From contig OY979717.1 of assembly GCA_963855995.1 (NCBI GenBank), forward strand, positions 4,829,728 to 4,893,727: DNA of 64,000 bases, in the 5' to 3' direction. Both the position numbers and the translations under genes were made by a program. Under the pieces are notes generated by a model, which was not told the origin of the DNA, made no database searches, and saw only the letters and a list, made by a program, of their open reading frames with translations. Origin of the DNA: Muricea muricata (lineage: Eukaryota > Cnidaria > Anthozoa > Malacalcyonacea > Plexauridae). Shown here piece by piece: positions 11,011 to 24,556 of this stretch; within the stretch, counting starts at the first letter, position 1; each line of letters opens with the position of its first letter.

Positions 11011-14000
11011 TCAACAACCTTCTTTTTCCTCCAAATTTTCTTCCGTTCTTTCTGGCAACTTTTCTTCCAGCGTCTCTGCGTGATCATCTTCTGCTAGTAT
11101 TCTGTCAATATCTTCTTTACTCAAAAGACTAGAAGTTACTGGAGGAAGGTTTCTCACAAAGTCGGAAAATTCTTGAACATCTTTCTTCACCTCTTTAATG
11201 CCGTTCTACAAGTTAACAAATGTGAACGCAGAATATGAGATATCTATGGTCAGGCTACACCTTAATTATTAAAAAATAATAATGAAGTAATTCATGAGCA
11301 AAACACAAAGGAGATAAGAGCTGTGAAGGAGTCTTTATATGTGACAAAACACACGTAGATTTTTATAAAACTTTTACCTCCATTTTCTCGGCTTATACAA
11401 CCTCTATATATTGAAAATTCTTTTTCGCAAACAAACTGACGAGATGGGCATAGAATGGATCGTTTTTGAATCTATTTAAAATACTTGGAGTTCGTGCATG
11501 CTTTATCAGAATATAAAACGATCGGCTGCGCCTTGTGTTTAATATATGACAAAGCACTCCTGCTCGTCTATTAAATAGTACATAAGTTACCTCCAACATC
11601 AGCATAATGTAATCAGAATATAAGAAAGTTGCATGTTGTTAATATTCTCGCATCCTACCAACTATTAGGTTCTGCCGTTTATAAAATCTTATAAATCGCA
11701 TCTTGCGAATCAACTACAGTTTCGTTCGATGTGACACTTCTCAGATAAAATAGCCTAATATAAACTATTCGTTAAAACTTAGAATATTTATGTCGAAGTG
11801 TAGAAACTAAAATTCTAGGTAAGGTCCAAAATTCAGTTAAGTCAAAAAGAAAAATAATGCCTACCTGAATGATTGTTTTATGTTCAATGACTTGCTCAAT
11901 AACAGCACGGAGAAACATTTCATATTGTGTTCTTTCATGTTCCATCTCAGCTGTCCTGCTCTTCAATCTAAAAAAAACCCCGAAAGTTAAATCAGGGTGC
12001 GCTGGTATCAAAGCCGTTTTGCTTAAACGGTGGTTAAGTCGAAAATATAAAACAAGTTTACATGGCATGAACAAACAAGCTATTTTCTTAACCCAAGAAG
12101 AACAATTATACAAAAATTAAATACTTATTTTACCTATATTGCAATAAATCAAAGGCTTTTATGAATCAAAAAGTTAGTTTCATGTTTATGGGTGTACATA
12201 GTGGTTGGTCAGTTGACTGCCACAAAATGTATGATGGTATTTAATAGCTTTTATAGGTAGTGCACATTGTACAATAAGTTGTCGGCTTAGTTTCTATCAA
12301 TTATAGTTTACTATCTCACACCTATCTTTGGCTTCCTCTAGTTGTTTTCGTTTCTCGGAAACTTCAGTTTGTTGACTTTGATTCTCTACCCTCAACATGT
12401 CTATCTTATTTTGCATTTCTTCAACTTCATCAGAGAGTTTTCTCTGCTGTTCATCGTATTGCTGAAAACAATAGTCTATTAAAGCAGAAGTTGGGCAGTT
12501 GACAACTGCCAGCCAGAGGCGGATTAGGCCACCGCTCCTGCAGTCAGTAATATCCTGTAACAATTTGCCATAGTTTGTGGACCAGAATTATAAGTTTGTT
12601 CTAATATTGACCCTCTCTCATGGGTTATTAAATAACCTCTGTGGAGAAGGGATATTGACCAAGATGTTGTCAGATGTGGACTTAAATATGAATTATATAT
12701 CTAAACGTTCCGGGTATTAATGGTAATGGACTGCGCCAAAAAATATTCCATGCATGTTTAAATACGTTCAATACATTTGTACAGTTATTTTTAGTTTTAC
12801 ATGAAGTATGTACTAAAACTAAAAAGTACAGTCTTAATCCGACACTGGCGAGCACTTGAACAAAAAAGGATCAGAATTTACACAGTTCTAAGTATAGACG
12901 ATAGTGTAAACGCAGCCTAAGGCTGTCAGCTTCACAGTTTAATGTCTTACTTGTTTCTTCCACTGGATTTCTTTCTCCAAACCGCCAATCTTCGCTTCTA
13001 ACAGTCGAATTTCTTCCTCTTTTTCTGATATCTGTTCTTGCATCTTTGAAAAGATTAATATTTTTCTATAACTATTATTACGAACGATGAAGAGCGGATA
13101 GGGATATCTTTCTAAGCATGTTCAGTAACTGGTACACCCAAGATTAACTTCAGCGTTTTTAAGTTATTGTCATCATGACTGTGTCTCATGCGGATCATGC
13201 GAATCCCTGGGGTCGGTTGTAGGGAAGGTGCATAGTGCTATCCATTGACTAGTGATTTTTTAAACTGCCGCAGAAGTGCATAAAATGCACTGACACCTGA
13301 GATATTGAACTCGCAAGAGAACAAGTGACTTTAATTCGAAAACGCTGAACTTTAATATAAGTTTTGCCAGTTACTGAACACGTGTCGAAAGTTTTTTTAA
13401 AAATCTATGCTACTCCCCTTTCGTACAACCGCCCCTGGGTCATTGCCTTTTATGCCTCAGCGGTATCCATCTTTTGTACAACCCGCCGCATGCAGAAGTA
13501 TATAGGTATTATGTACAAGTAATATATACTACATAAATTATTACAAAATAAGATGATTCATACCAAGTCATGTTTTTCGTGAAGGTTAATTAGTTCAGAC
13601 TCACATCGGCAACAACATTCAGTAATCTGTTGTTTAAAGCGCAGTAGACTTGGCTGGAAATAAAAATAGAGGTGTACTTCGAATTCCACAAAAAGTATTT
13701 ACTTGGCTCGTTTATGTTAGACATGAAAAACACGTCGATACAGATATGTGCTGTGTTTGGAAAATAGGAGTACGGGGGGGGGGAGAACTCTTGTAAGTAA
13801 ATTGATTTGAAACAGAATTTAAATTCCTATGATATGTATACTAAATATGATTCAGGCAATATGAACCAAATCTTTCACCACAGCCAGAAAGAGCATCTTA
13901 AAATAAATTCAAAGTAAATTGTACATAACGGAAAATATAGCCCCACGAAGTTTACGAAGCTATATTTTCCGTTATCTAACGAAAGGGAAAGTATAGCCCT

Positions 14001-17000
14001 ATAAATTTGCGAAGTTCGCCACCAAACTTAGCAATTTTACTAATTTTAAGATCCTCTTTTAGCCGTGCCTTTGTTCAAGTTGCTTGAATCAAAATTTAGC
14101 TATCATAGGAGCTGCCTATTGTCGGTAAATTTATCAGCAGAATTGATATGATCGGTAAGCCAAAACTTCTGCATGGTGAACCCATGTATAAATTTTTGTA
14201 AGGGCCAAAAAATTACCTGGTTTTCCAGTTTCTTGTTTAGTAAAGACGTAAGGCAAACTAGGAAACATTGCTGCGGAAACATTATGTTTCCTATTAATCC
14301 CAGATTTCCAGTTTGCCCACCTCGAGAAATATCGTCGCGGAAACAAAATTTTGCTTCCTGGGAAGCAAAAATGTTTCCGCAATCAAATTCAGAATGTTGC
14401 GGAAACAATACTTCCTAGTTTGCTCACATATTTCCCATGTTCAGGCGCGCAAATTCCAAAAAAAAAAATTGGGGGTATCCTCGATTCTGGGACCGAGTTC
14501 TTAATTGTGTACGCTTGTGGTAGTAGGAACGCTCGCTAATAGATTTGTCCCCGGAGAAAATTTTAAAATCTTGCGCTCTGCAAAGGCCATTTCCCGTGAT
14601 TTGAGCATTGATTTCTGCCAGAATCTTTGCAAATTTATCATATTTTAGAACAAAATTGCGAATGATATCTATTTAAACACTAACTTTTTGTAGCTTAAAA
14701 AATTATTTTAGGACCGAGCGCCCCTGCCATTCTTTCCAGCACGAGATACACAGATTTCCCGCAAAACTACAACAAACAAAGTCTGTGAGGCAACGTTTCT
14801 CACAAAAATGTTTCCTAGTTTGCCCACACTTGCACGGAAACATGGAGAATCATTGGCAGGAAACAATGTTTCTGCAACAGTGTTTCCTAGTTTGCCCACA
14901 CTTGCACGGAAACATGGAGAATCATTGGCAGGAAACAATGTTTCTGCAACAGTGTTTCCTAGTTTGCCCACACTTGCACGGAAACATGGAGAATCATTGG
15001 CAGGAAACAATGTTTCTGCAACAGTGTTTCCTAGCTTGCCCACACTTGCACGGAAACATGGAGAATCATTGGCAGGAAACAATGTTTCTGCAACAGTGTT
15101 TCCTAGCTTGCCCACACTTGCACGGAAACATGGAGAATCATTGGCAGGAAACAATGTTTCTGCAACAGTGTTTCCTAGTTTGCCCACACTTGCACGGAAA
15201 CATGGAGAATCATTGGCAGGAAACAATGTTTCTGCAACAGTGTTTCCTAGTTTGCCCACACTTGCACGGAAACATGGAGAATCATTGGCAGGAAACAATG
15301 TTTCTGCAACAGTGTTTCCTAGTTTGCCCACACTTGCACGGAAACATGGAGAATCATTGGCAGGAAACAATGTTTCTGCAACAGTGTTTCCTAGTTTGCC
15401 CACACTTGCACGGAAACATGGAGAATCATTGGCAGGAAACAATGTTTCTGCAACAGTGTTTCCTAGCTTGCCCACACTTGCACGGAAACATGGAGAATCA
15501 TTGGCAGGAAACAATGTTTCTGCAACAGTGTTTCCTAGTTTGCCCACACTTGCACGGAAACATGGAGAATCATTGGCAGGAAACAATGTTTCTGCAACAG
15601 TGTTTCCTAGTTTGCCCACACTTGCACGGAAACATGGAGAATCATTGGCAGGAAACAATGTTTCTGCAACAGTGTTTCCTAGTTTGCCCACACTTGCACG
15701 GAAACATGGAGAATCATTGGCAGGAAACAATGTTTCTGCAACAGTGTTTCCTAGTTTGCCCACACTTGCACGGAAACATGGAGAATCATTGGCAGGAAAC
15801 AATGTTTCTGCAACAGTGTTTCCTAGTTTGCCCACACTTGCATGGAAACATGGAGAATCATTGGCAGGAAACAATGTTTTTGCAGCAATGTTTCCTAGTT
15901 TGCCCACACTTGCATGAAAACATGGAGAATCATTAGCAGGAAACAATGTTTCTGCAACAATGTTTACCAGTTTGCCCAGGGCATTGTGGTAGGGTAGGGT
16001 AAGTCGGATTCCCTTTTTTATAACTTTTTTAACGCTCATACATGACAATGACACTAAAACCAGGTCTCTGATTATTGCATAAGCTAATTTTAAGCACTCT
16101 TCCAGGATCAGTGGCCATGATTGTATCCTAAGATGCGTCAGATGTGTCCTTCGCCATGCAACAAACTGCGTAACTGGGCACGCAAACTTAAACAAAAGAT
16201 TAGGGTCGGTGATTTCATCGGCCAAAAAATTGGTAGGGTCTGAAAACAGGAAAACCTTGTATTTTACTGGTCTTATTCCTGACAATTCACTTGCTTTATT
16301 GTACCTTTAAATGATTTTTAATATCCAAAGTCATTCTTCCAAGATGACAGCGAAGTTCGTAGTCCATCCCAGCGGCATTTTCAGCCGTACTTGGAATCAA
16401 CTTCAATTCACGCGCTCTTTTATTGTAGTCCTCACATTGAGCGAGAACCTAAAAACGAGAAAAATGCATATCTGTGTAAAAAGCAACAAAAATGTAACAG
16501 GTTAAAGATCATTTCAGAGCTTTCAGGTACAGCGCATGGCATGACAGATGATCTGAAAAGTACTGGCACCAGTTGACAAATAGAAATTAATTTTTTATCA
16601 ACCTACTAAATTTATCATGAAAAATAGTTTACTCTGTTTCAAAATTTCTTGTAGCTTAAAATTTTCATTACTAAACATGTTTATTAAGTATTAACAAGTT
16701 TCACAACGGAAAATAAAATATACACGGATTTCTATTCGGTAGCTAGTTCCAGGTCTTTCACTCAAGGTGAGACCAGCTAGTGAACAAGAATAAAATAAAA
16801 AATATGGCATCGACCTGGAGGTGAGATCTTGAAAAAAAACAGTGGCTAGTGAAGTGTTCAACTGGGTCGATTCCTGTATATATTATACAGTATACATGTA
16901 TTGTTTAATATAATGATTAAAAAATCTATAAATCACATCAAGTTAATCTCAGATTAACTGTACTATTCACACAGTTTTCCGGTTCAACTTGACCTGATAA

Positions 17001-20000
17001 ACTGTGCAGATCCCAAACGACTACCTTGAAAGAACTGCACGGTGATATAATTAAACGATTCAAACACAGTACCGCTCAATGTTACTGTTTAAACCAATTA
17101 ATGTATGTCCATTAGGGGGTCGACTATACTTATATTCACAGTTTTTCAAGTTACCATTAAACCTGTAGTTCGCCTTTTGAAAATGTATCATGGAGAAAAT
17201 GGAAAAATTAAAGTACCTTTTCATGTTTTCTGGTATAGTTCATTTCTTTTTCCCAAATTTCTTGGTCTAAACTGTCACCTTTTTCTTCGAGTTTAGACAA
17301 AGTCTTCTTGAGTTCTTCACCTTTCTGCTTCATTCTCTGAACATCAGCTGCGCTCAGTTCTTGATTAGCCAAGATTTTCTAAAATTATAATGAATTTTGC
17401 CCTAAACTGATTGTTATTTTCTTACTATATACTGTACATACAAGACTAATCACCTTGTAACAACTAACCAACCTTCCGTTTTCGTAGGACAAATAATGTC
17501 GCCAGTTTGCATTACAGAAGTTTTGCTATGTGCAATTGATAAGCCTTTCTTACAATGACGTCGAATGCGAGTGCACGCGAAGCTTAATTGATTGGCTCGG
17601 AAAAAAGTCCATCCAATCAAATTTCATGTAACATTTAACTTTTACGCATCTGACATGAAAAAGTCTATTACACATGTAATAGACTTTTTGAAAAAGTCAT
17701 ACACATTACACATTTCTAGTCGGATGTTCATACATAAAACACCAACCTGTAATTTCATTTTCTCTTCAGATGTTGCTTCATATTCAAGTTCTTCAAAAGT
17801 TGATGCATAAATTTTAAGCAAGAATTGTATTAGAAAGCCCCTGCAGTTAACGATTTATAATATGCACATGCATGCAATAACATTTATATTTACCGCGAAT
17901 AGTTCAGAGCTGAAACTGTGTACACATTGCATTTTACTGCATGGAAATGAGATATAGTAACTTACTTGCAGCTTCTAATGCTTCTTCACTCTCCACTCGC
18001 CGTTTATCCAATGTTACACGATGATTGCGAAGTTCAACAATATATGTTTCAAATTTTAACCTTGCGGAATTAAGAAATAACCTCACAGTACGTGTTTTGA
18101 TGTAGTAAATCACTGAGGTCACCATGCATGGGTAATTTAGTTTACTTACTTATCAGATTCTAGTGTTTCTTTTTCTGTTATTTTTGCTTGAAGTTTTGAC
18201 TGAAATGATATAATTTTCATTGGCGATTAAAACAGCACAAGATGTTCAATGGAAAAGATCATACCGGTTGACTTTGAAGTCGTTTCAACTCCTCCTCCAT
18301 CTGCTGGTTTCTCTGAGCCAGTCGTTCATTCTCTAAACAACATGAATTTGTTTTGTCTCGTCGAATGACAACTATAGTGCGCTAATTTTTAATTAAACTA
18401 AAATTTTCTGAACAAGTCTAGTCTTAACAATTTCTTTACTCCAGAAGCGGAAAAGTTTCGGATTCTGGGAGTTCAAGTATGTGTGTTTTCTTTTGCTTTT
18501 ATTATTTGCTAGGTGAGAATAGGCTAATACTACCTCGCATGACGTCATTCAAGGTTGTATTAGTTCTAATACGACCGCTAGATTGTATAAATGAATTTTA
18601 ATGAAGTAAATTTAGTGATTAATTCAACCTGAAAAGACAAAAGAAATTGAGACAACCATGATATTATAATACTAAAGTACTTTAATGTCAATTTTCGACT
18701 TCAACATGTCTGTGAAGAAGTGAAGGTTTGTTTCATTCGTATTTAATAACATCAAATTATTCTAAGTGTTTCATGACGTAACGACATTGATGTCAGGTAA
18801 AAAGGTAAATTCATTCCTTTGGTTCTAGGTCAACGTTAAGTATATTGTAATTGCTGCAGTATACGTGCCTCTTTGGCACGCTAATGATTTGTTTTGTGTT
18901 GTGTTAGTATTTTGAAAAATTTAAGGTTTCCATATTGTTCATGACAAGATATTTATCGTTTTTGATGCGAAGTGGGCGTGATTCAGCAAAATGTCAATCC
19001 TTAGTGATGATATTTCCTGAGGGCTTCAGCCCGAGGGAAATATCATTACTGAGGATTGATATTTTGCCGAATCCTCCGAGCGGAGGGCCCATAAATGATA
19101 TGTTATATCGAACACTTAAACATACGATACTAATTTGAGAAATACTGAGTCAGAAATTTAAAAAATAACGTTTGTCATTGCTTTTAATCGGGGCGTGTAG
19201 GTCTCACAGGACGTCGCGTCAGATAAATTTAATATCACAGTGTGATAAATTTAATATCACACCTTCGAAAAACCACATCGTGACGCGTACATATAGAGTT
19301 GGACAATTTGAATTTCAGGTATAAATAATATATAAATTAATAAAAATTCAAGTTAGGGCAATCGAAACAAAAACATATAAAATAAAATCCAAAATTGGTA
19401 GCAGGAACTTCTATTATATTGAACATAAGAAATCCGACGTTGTGATTGGTCCAATATGATGTGACATTCCTTTATATTCACCTACAGGTGAATATAACAG
19501 TAAAAACAAGTTTACAAAATGGCGACTAGCCGCCATTTTGTGCAAATAACGGACAGACAAAGAAACAAAAAAAAATTAAAATAACTTGTGCAAAAAATAC
19601 TAAAACAATTATCGAGTTCGTCTCGGTGAATATTCGACTCGACTTCGTCTCGGTGAATATTTCACGATAATCACCTCGCCTTCGGCGAATAATTGTTAAT
19701 TAGCTTACCTGCAATTAGAGGACCATTTCGACTTCCTATATAGAGAATAAGGAAATAACACATGATTTTTCTTTCTCACAAGTTAGGTATAGTTTTAAGT
19801 ATTTACGTACTTAATTCTTCAAGAAATGCTTCTCTATATTCTCCAAGATTTTCTAATTCCACTCCCTGCATAAAAGCTTCGTACGTTTTCTCGAGGTATT
19901 CGAAGTAAACCTAGTGTGGGAAAAGTTTGAAATTAGTCTCTATTCGCGTGTGTTCAGTTTAGAACAAAGCATGGTACGAATAACAATTAGTATTAGAGTA

Positions 20001-23000
20001 ATAGAGTAGTATACTTATGTATAATATAGGAGTTATAATATATAACATAGCAATTAGCAGATTTATCATTGGAAGCAAAGTTCAAAATTAAAATTGTAAT
20101 ATCATTATTTTTCTTACCACAAGCTAGGAATAAATACGCACCCAAACTTTAACAATGTTTAAAACGCTAGACTAAAAAATTGAGCCAGTGATTTCGCTAT
20201 GTATAAAGCCTGTACTACATTCTGTGCGTTTATCACGACAGTCTGAACTGACCTTGTTCGCAGCAGCATCATCATTATCACCCTCAACCACAGGAAACAT
20301 ACACTGATCCACCTCCTCAGTCACTGCCATAGCAAACTATAATCAAAATCATTAAAGTTGTTTGTTTGTGCTCCAGGGATATCGTTTGCAATAAAAACTT
20401 TAAACCAACTGTAGTTGGGATTATAAAGGTAGTAAAAAATGTCCTGACTAAAAAACCATGCATACGTCCACTTGACCAGTTTCATCATTTCTTTAAAGCG
20501 TAATTGCTAGATTTGGAGAGGGGTGGGAAAATATAATTTTTCTTCCTGCGACATGTAAAAATTTTCCTGCGAGCGTCGCTCTTGTTTTCGCATATTTTTT
20601 CTCACCCCTATAGTATAGAATTGGAACACTTTTCATACACCCTTATGTATATCATAGCACCTCCAGTTCATATTGCTGTATTCTGTGCAGTCTATTCTGC
20701 AATCTTATAACCAGACGAATACGTGCATATTTCAGGAGTCCATACCACAGTCTCGGAGGTTAATAGTTCAGACACGTTCAGCAGTGCCATTATAGGGTTT
20801 ACAGAAGGCACTAGGATTTCAAAAATTTCCTAAAAATTTTTTTTAGAAATAGATCCGGAATCAGGAAAAATTTCAAATAAAGGTCTTTTAAACTGAGCAA
20901 GTTATTCAGTAAATTTCGGAAATCTGTTCGTTGGCACGACCAGAAGTGATTAATTTTAAAGTCAATTTTCCGACGCATCAATTTTCAATCGATCACACGC
21001 ACTAAAAAGGCAATTAAGCGTGCGTTGTAACTGATTGTTCTTAAATTTGCAATTTGTTAAATTTGTTGTACATAGAGGTTGCGATATAACGCAACTTGGG
21101 AAAGCACAAGCGTTAGCTGAGGAACCCTAAAGCAACATTAAAATGAAGACATTTTTGTAGAACAACCTCGAGAAGGGTAAAAAAGATTGTTTTACGTCTT
21201 TTGAATAAAACCGGCGTTTAACGAAGATCGCTACGCGATCGCATTCTTGTAGCTATGACTGCGAATTTTTTTTCCTTTATTAATTTTACAACATTATTTT
21301 ATTCGGCATTTATCTGGCTAGGTTCAGTCCGGGCAATAGCCTGTTGTGAAGATCTGCTTACTCAAGAATGGGAACTACAGCAAGATCAATCTCGTACCCG
21401 AGCAATGCCTGTTCGCGGGTGAGGGTTAGGCTGGCATTGGCTGCCAATGACAGCCTAACCCGAAAGCAGGCATTGCTCTGGGTACGAGATTGCCACAAGA
21501 TAGGTCTTGTTGAAAGTATTTTTATATTATGAATAAAGACAGTAATTTGTTAGACTAATTGTAATAATTATTCATTCATTACAATCGTAACCTTAATCAC
21601 AAACCTTAACTAACTCCATGAGCCAATGCAATGCACCAAGTAGTATAGGCCAGGTATGAGGTGAACCAACACTGGCCAAAGATCGTTTATGTATTGTGAA
21701 AGGGTAGCCAAGGCTTTTCAATATCTTTGGCACCTCTTCTTCTGGCTTCTTTTCCATAAGTGTTTTGTAAGTTTCAGTTGGATCAATCCGGCTGTATAGA
21801 AACTGAGAAATACTCAGGCATAAATGTGTGTCTTCAGTGGACATCAGTCAGAGCTGTAGCCTGTACTGACAGTCTCATCCCATTTCTTTTAAAAAAAAAC
21901 TTGTGTAAAAGGGAAATTACTTAGTAACGTTACCAGAGGCTTATCATTCAATTGATTAGAAATGGTTGGTACCATTATTTTGATGAGGTATAAAACTTGA
22001 AGTCAAGGAAGTGATATAATATTAGAGCACCCTCATTTATGATCAAAATTGTTGTTTCTTGTTCCTGATCCTCATATTTACAATTATACAATTATCATGT
22101 TTAGAGTGAAACTACAGTAGATTGATTTATTGTATAGGGAGTTTAGAAACCCAATTTACTAAGGAATAGCAAGGAGAGAAGCAGTTCCAATTTCTATCCA
22201 TACTAGGTACAACATCATGGGTTACATAATAAATAATTGATACAACATTGTTAACACAAGATTGGTGCATTGATGAATTATGTACAAATAACATAGCTTA
22301 TATGATTCCTGAATTACTCACAGAAAATACTCTGAGAAACTCTTTACTTGTGGGAATCATCATTGATTTCATAGAGATAGGGTGCTGATAATCATTCTCT
22401 GACAAAAACTGTCATTTAAAACAAAAGAAATAGGAATCAATAAAAACTTGAATACATAAGTCCAGTTAATCAGTAATCAAAAATTAACCAGTTAATCATA
22501 TGAATGACACGTTAAATCAATGACATATTTCAAATACTGAGCAGCATATAACTTACTCAGCAGGACAAAAAGCATCTCTTGCTAATTAAATTGAACTGAT
22601 CACTGGTTTTCCACTGGGCTAATTTGTTTGTGAAATATGAAGGAAACTTAAAGCAAAATCAAAAATTTTTGCTTTTCACTAACTAATCACATTATTCTTG
22701 TATCACCAAATTGTAAAAAAGCAGCTTTAGAACAACCAATAAGATTACATGGTTATGCAGTATCAGATACCTGTAAAATATCCTTGATTTCCTTCTGTTG
22801 ATAAGCTAAAAGGTGCACACACAGCATGTGAATATTGTATTACAGTTCACAACTAGTCTGAAGGCTCTCTAATACAGGTATATGCAAGCATTTAGCAAGA
22901 TATAGCATGGCAAGCAACATCTTGCTATACTGACAATTTTATATTTGTTAAAAATTTAATACTGTGTGTTCATATGGACTTGTAAGTGGCATGGTTAGCT

Positions 23001-24556
23001 TAGTCACACATATTTATAATATATATTATCATACTGCATACTGAATTCTTCATTCTTGCATAAAAGATGTGAGATGTTAATCCGGCTAGAATTTCCAAAA
23101 CTTCCCAATACAATCACTCACAAACGAGCTGGGCAGGACAAAGTGGCAGGGTCTTAGCTAGGAGTTCTGATTTTGACTGTTTTGAAAGTCTTTAAAGTGC
23201 ACATTCTGAGTGCAAAGTGTTGATGGCATGAGTCTGCTATAGACTCTGGTAGGGGAAGGGGAATAGGTAGTGGAAAAATTTTTAAAATTTGAGTTTCAAA
23301 AATGGCAATTCCAGCATTCTGGGAACACATTTTGGGAGAAAATTTAAGTTGTAAAGGACCTTGATGAGTTAACAGTGCACTATAATGTGAGATATATTAC
23401 ATATGCCACACAACGCTATTGTATATAGATTCAGAATGCTCATTGGTTTAGAGCCATGTATGCCCATCACTCTTCTGGGCAGTTGAAGTAATTTTATATT
23501 TTTGTGCAATATTATAAAAGAAATATCTTTTCCCCATAACTATCGATATACAGTTATATCAACATGCACTCATGGAAATTAGAAAAACTCGAAGCTTAAA
23601 CCCTGTAGGTGTTGTGTTTCCACATAATTTCTCATTTTTTTCAATTTCATCTTGTGTTGATAGAACTGTATATCAACATGGAAAATGTTTTATATCTCTT
23701 AAATCTACAGTAGTTGTATACACAAATAGTTATAACCAACATGGTTTTATGTAAAAAGACAAGCCATGTTCCATACTTTTTACCTTGTTTTTTCAACACA
23801 GCCTTCCAGCTAAGATCCTGCACAGTATATCTGCATGGTGGAACTCATAATCAAGGATGCAACTTACATTTGTCACTAAGTGGTCTTGGATCTTTGATTT
23901 GTGGATGAGGGTCACCACGGCCATACTGACTTGAACGCCTTAAATTATAACAAATATCAAATATACCTATTAACACTAATAACAAAATACAAAACAATGG
24001 TAACTCCGAAAATATACATTTTGAATTTAATCCTAAATATAAGTATATGTAACTTTATATTATTTATTCAATTACGTCATAATCTTCACTATATAAGTTT
24101 AACTGTTATGTAACTAGCAGATTCCTGATGATGACTAAAATATAGGCGAAAGCTAGATTAAATTCAAAATGTTTATTTTTGCAGTTACCGTTGTTTTGCA
24201 TTTTATAAAAATACTCAGTGGTTCCCGCAAAATTTTACAGCAATAACACTTATGTCTAGTTAAACAGCATCAAAAGGCATATTGAAATGCAATAAATAAA
24301 TTAAGTTGAACTTCGTTGCACAAATTTTAAAGAACTCAACTGACTGTTCCTACATAGATATATCATTAAATAAAAAAAGAATTAAAACAGCAAAACCTTG
24401 CAAAACCTACCTAGATGAACCAAAGGACGTTTTAGGGCGAGCTCCTGCTCCGGACGTTCTTGGCCCAACACCAAACGAAGAGCGAGGTCGTACTTCTTTT
24501 GATGTACTTTGCCTTTTATTTACTTTATTCGTTGATCCTAATGTAGATCGTCTCAT
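11011..24556 (-). CDS. NDC80: kinetochore protein NDC80/HEC1 (19 exons)
   Basis: Microtubule-binding subunit of the Ndc80 complex at the outer kinetochore. Exons (minus): 24556-24411, 23938-23868, 22805-22771, 22408-22322, 21802-21605, 20336-20253, 19910-19811, 19735-19709, 18332-18265, 18199-18150, 18060-17966, 17790-17747, 17378-17217, 16448-16305, 13653-13564, 13043-12951, 12461-12322, 11967-11865, 11205-11011. They join without a frame break to 1932 nt, 643 aa (human 642). Residues 1-60 form the basic Ser/Thr-rich tail, the part that Aurora B regulates in known homologues. KDPRPLSDK lies at 64-72. The calponin-homology domain spans about 73-205, with EEEVPKILKSLGYPF (134-148) and SVGSPHTWP (157-165). 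After it comes a long coiled coil broken near LKLIP (404-408), the family's loop region. Exons 1-18 are well supported. The C-terminus is uncertain: exon 19 either stops at 11011 or splices to 10736-10657. Confidence 0.93.
14243..14425. repeat. degenerate relatives of the 72-bp minisatellite
   Basis: Scattered GGAAACA, GTTTGCCC and TTTCCTA words in diverged copies, 400-550 bp left of the homogeneous array and in the same NDC80 intron. Probably old, unhomogenised units. Confidence 0.5.
14808..15978. repeat. 72-bp minisatellite, about 16 units, in NDC80 intron 14
   Basis: Period 72 (for example CATGGAGAATCATTGGCAGG recurs at 14841 and 14913). Inner units are almost identical, differing mainly by a C/T in TAG(C/T)TTGCCC. 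The outermost units, such as those after 15840, carry more changes. Because 72 is divisible by three and the unit lacks stops in several frames, frames of 369-525 codons appear on both strands. They are repeat artefacts inside an intron between two confident NDC80 exons (16448-16305 and 13653-13564). Confidence 0.95.
17658..17689. repeat. short hairpin in NDC80 intron 12
   Basis: Fourteen-base arms AAAAAGTCTATTAC and complement around a 4-nt loop. No further structure seen. Confidence 0.5.
18981..19072. repeat. foldback element in NDC80 intron 8
   Basis: Arms of about 42 bp, from ATTCAGCAAAATGTCAATCC to its complement ending GCCGAAT, folding at GGGCTTCAGCCC. Same layout as 9921-10020. Confidence 0.65.
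19605..19695. repeat. foldback with internal direct repeat in NDC80 intron 8
   Basis: CAATTATCG at the left faces CGGCGAATAATTG at the right. Inside, the word TTCGTCTCGGTGAATATT occurs twice with a 13-base spacer. Related in style to the other foldbacks. Confidence 0.55.
21387..21492. repeat. foldback element in NDC80 intron 5
   Basis: Outer arms CAATCTCGTACCC and complement, AGCAATGCCTG and complement, and inner arms GGTTAGGCTG and complement. GGCATTGG|CTGCCAATG forms the tip. About 106 bp, no coding content. Confidence 0.7.
23515..23712. mobile_element. MITE family N, copy 1 (NDC80 intron 2)
   Basis: Palindromic element with GATATACAGTTATATCAACA near the left and the complementary AACTGTATATCAACATGG near the right. 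A second copy with the same core lies at 39605-39822 in UROD intron 7. No coding content. Confidence 0.6.
23983..24209. mobile_element. MITE-like inverted repeat (NDC80 intron 1)
   Basis: Arms of about 50 bp: 23983-24032 (AAAACAATGGTAACT, TTTTGAATTTAATC) is repeated in inverse at 24155-24209. The centre contains CTGATGA and GCGAAAGC, but without the pairing needed for a hammerhead. Confidence 0.55.

Noticed and set aside
16060..16245. Minus-strand frame starting DPTNFLADEITDPNLL in NDC80 intron 14
   Set aside because: No match to NDC80 or a known family; the next true NDC80 exon (13653-13564) continues the protein directly from exon 14.
14708..16285. Frames of 369-525 codons on both strands with 24-residue repeats
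   Set aside because: Produced by the 72-bp minisatellite inside NDC80 intron 14; NDC80 exons on both sides join in phase without it.
24124..24160. CTGATGA … GCGAAAGC, resembling a hammerhead core
   Set aside because: The bases after CTGATGA and before GAAA do not pair (no G-C pair closing stem II), so the fold fails.
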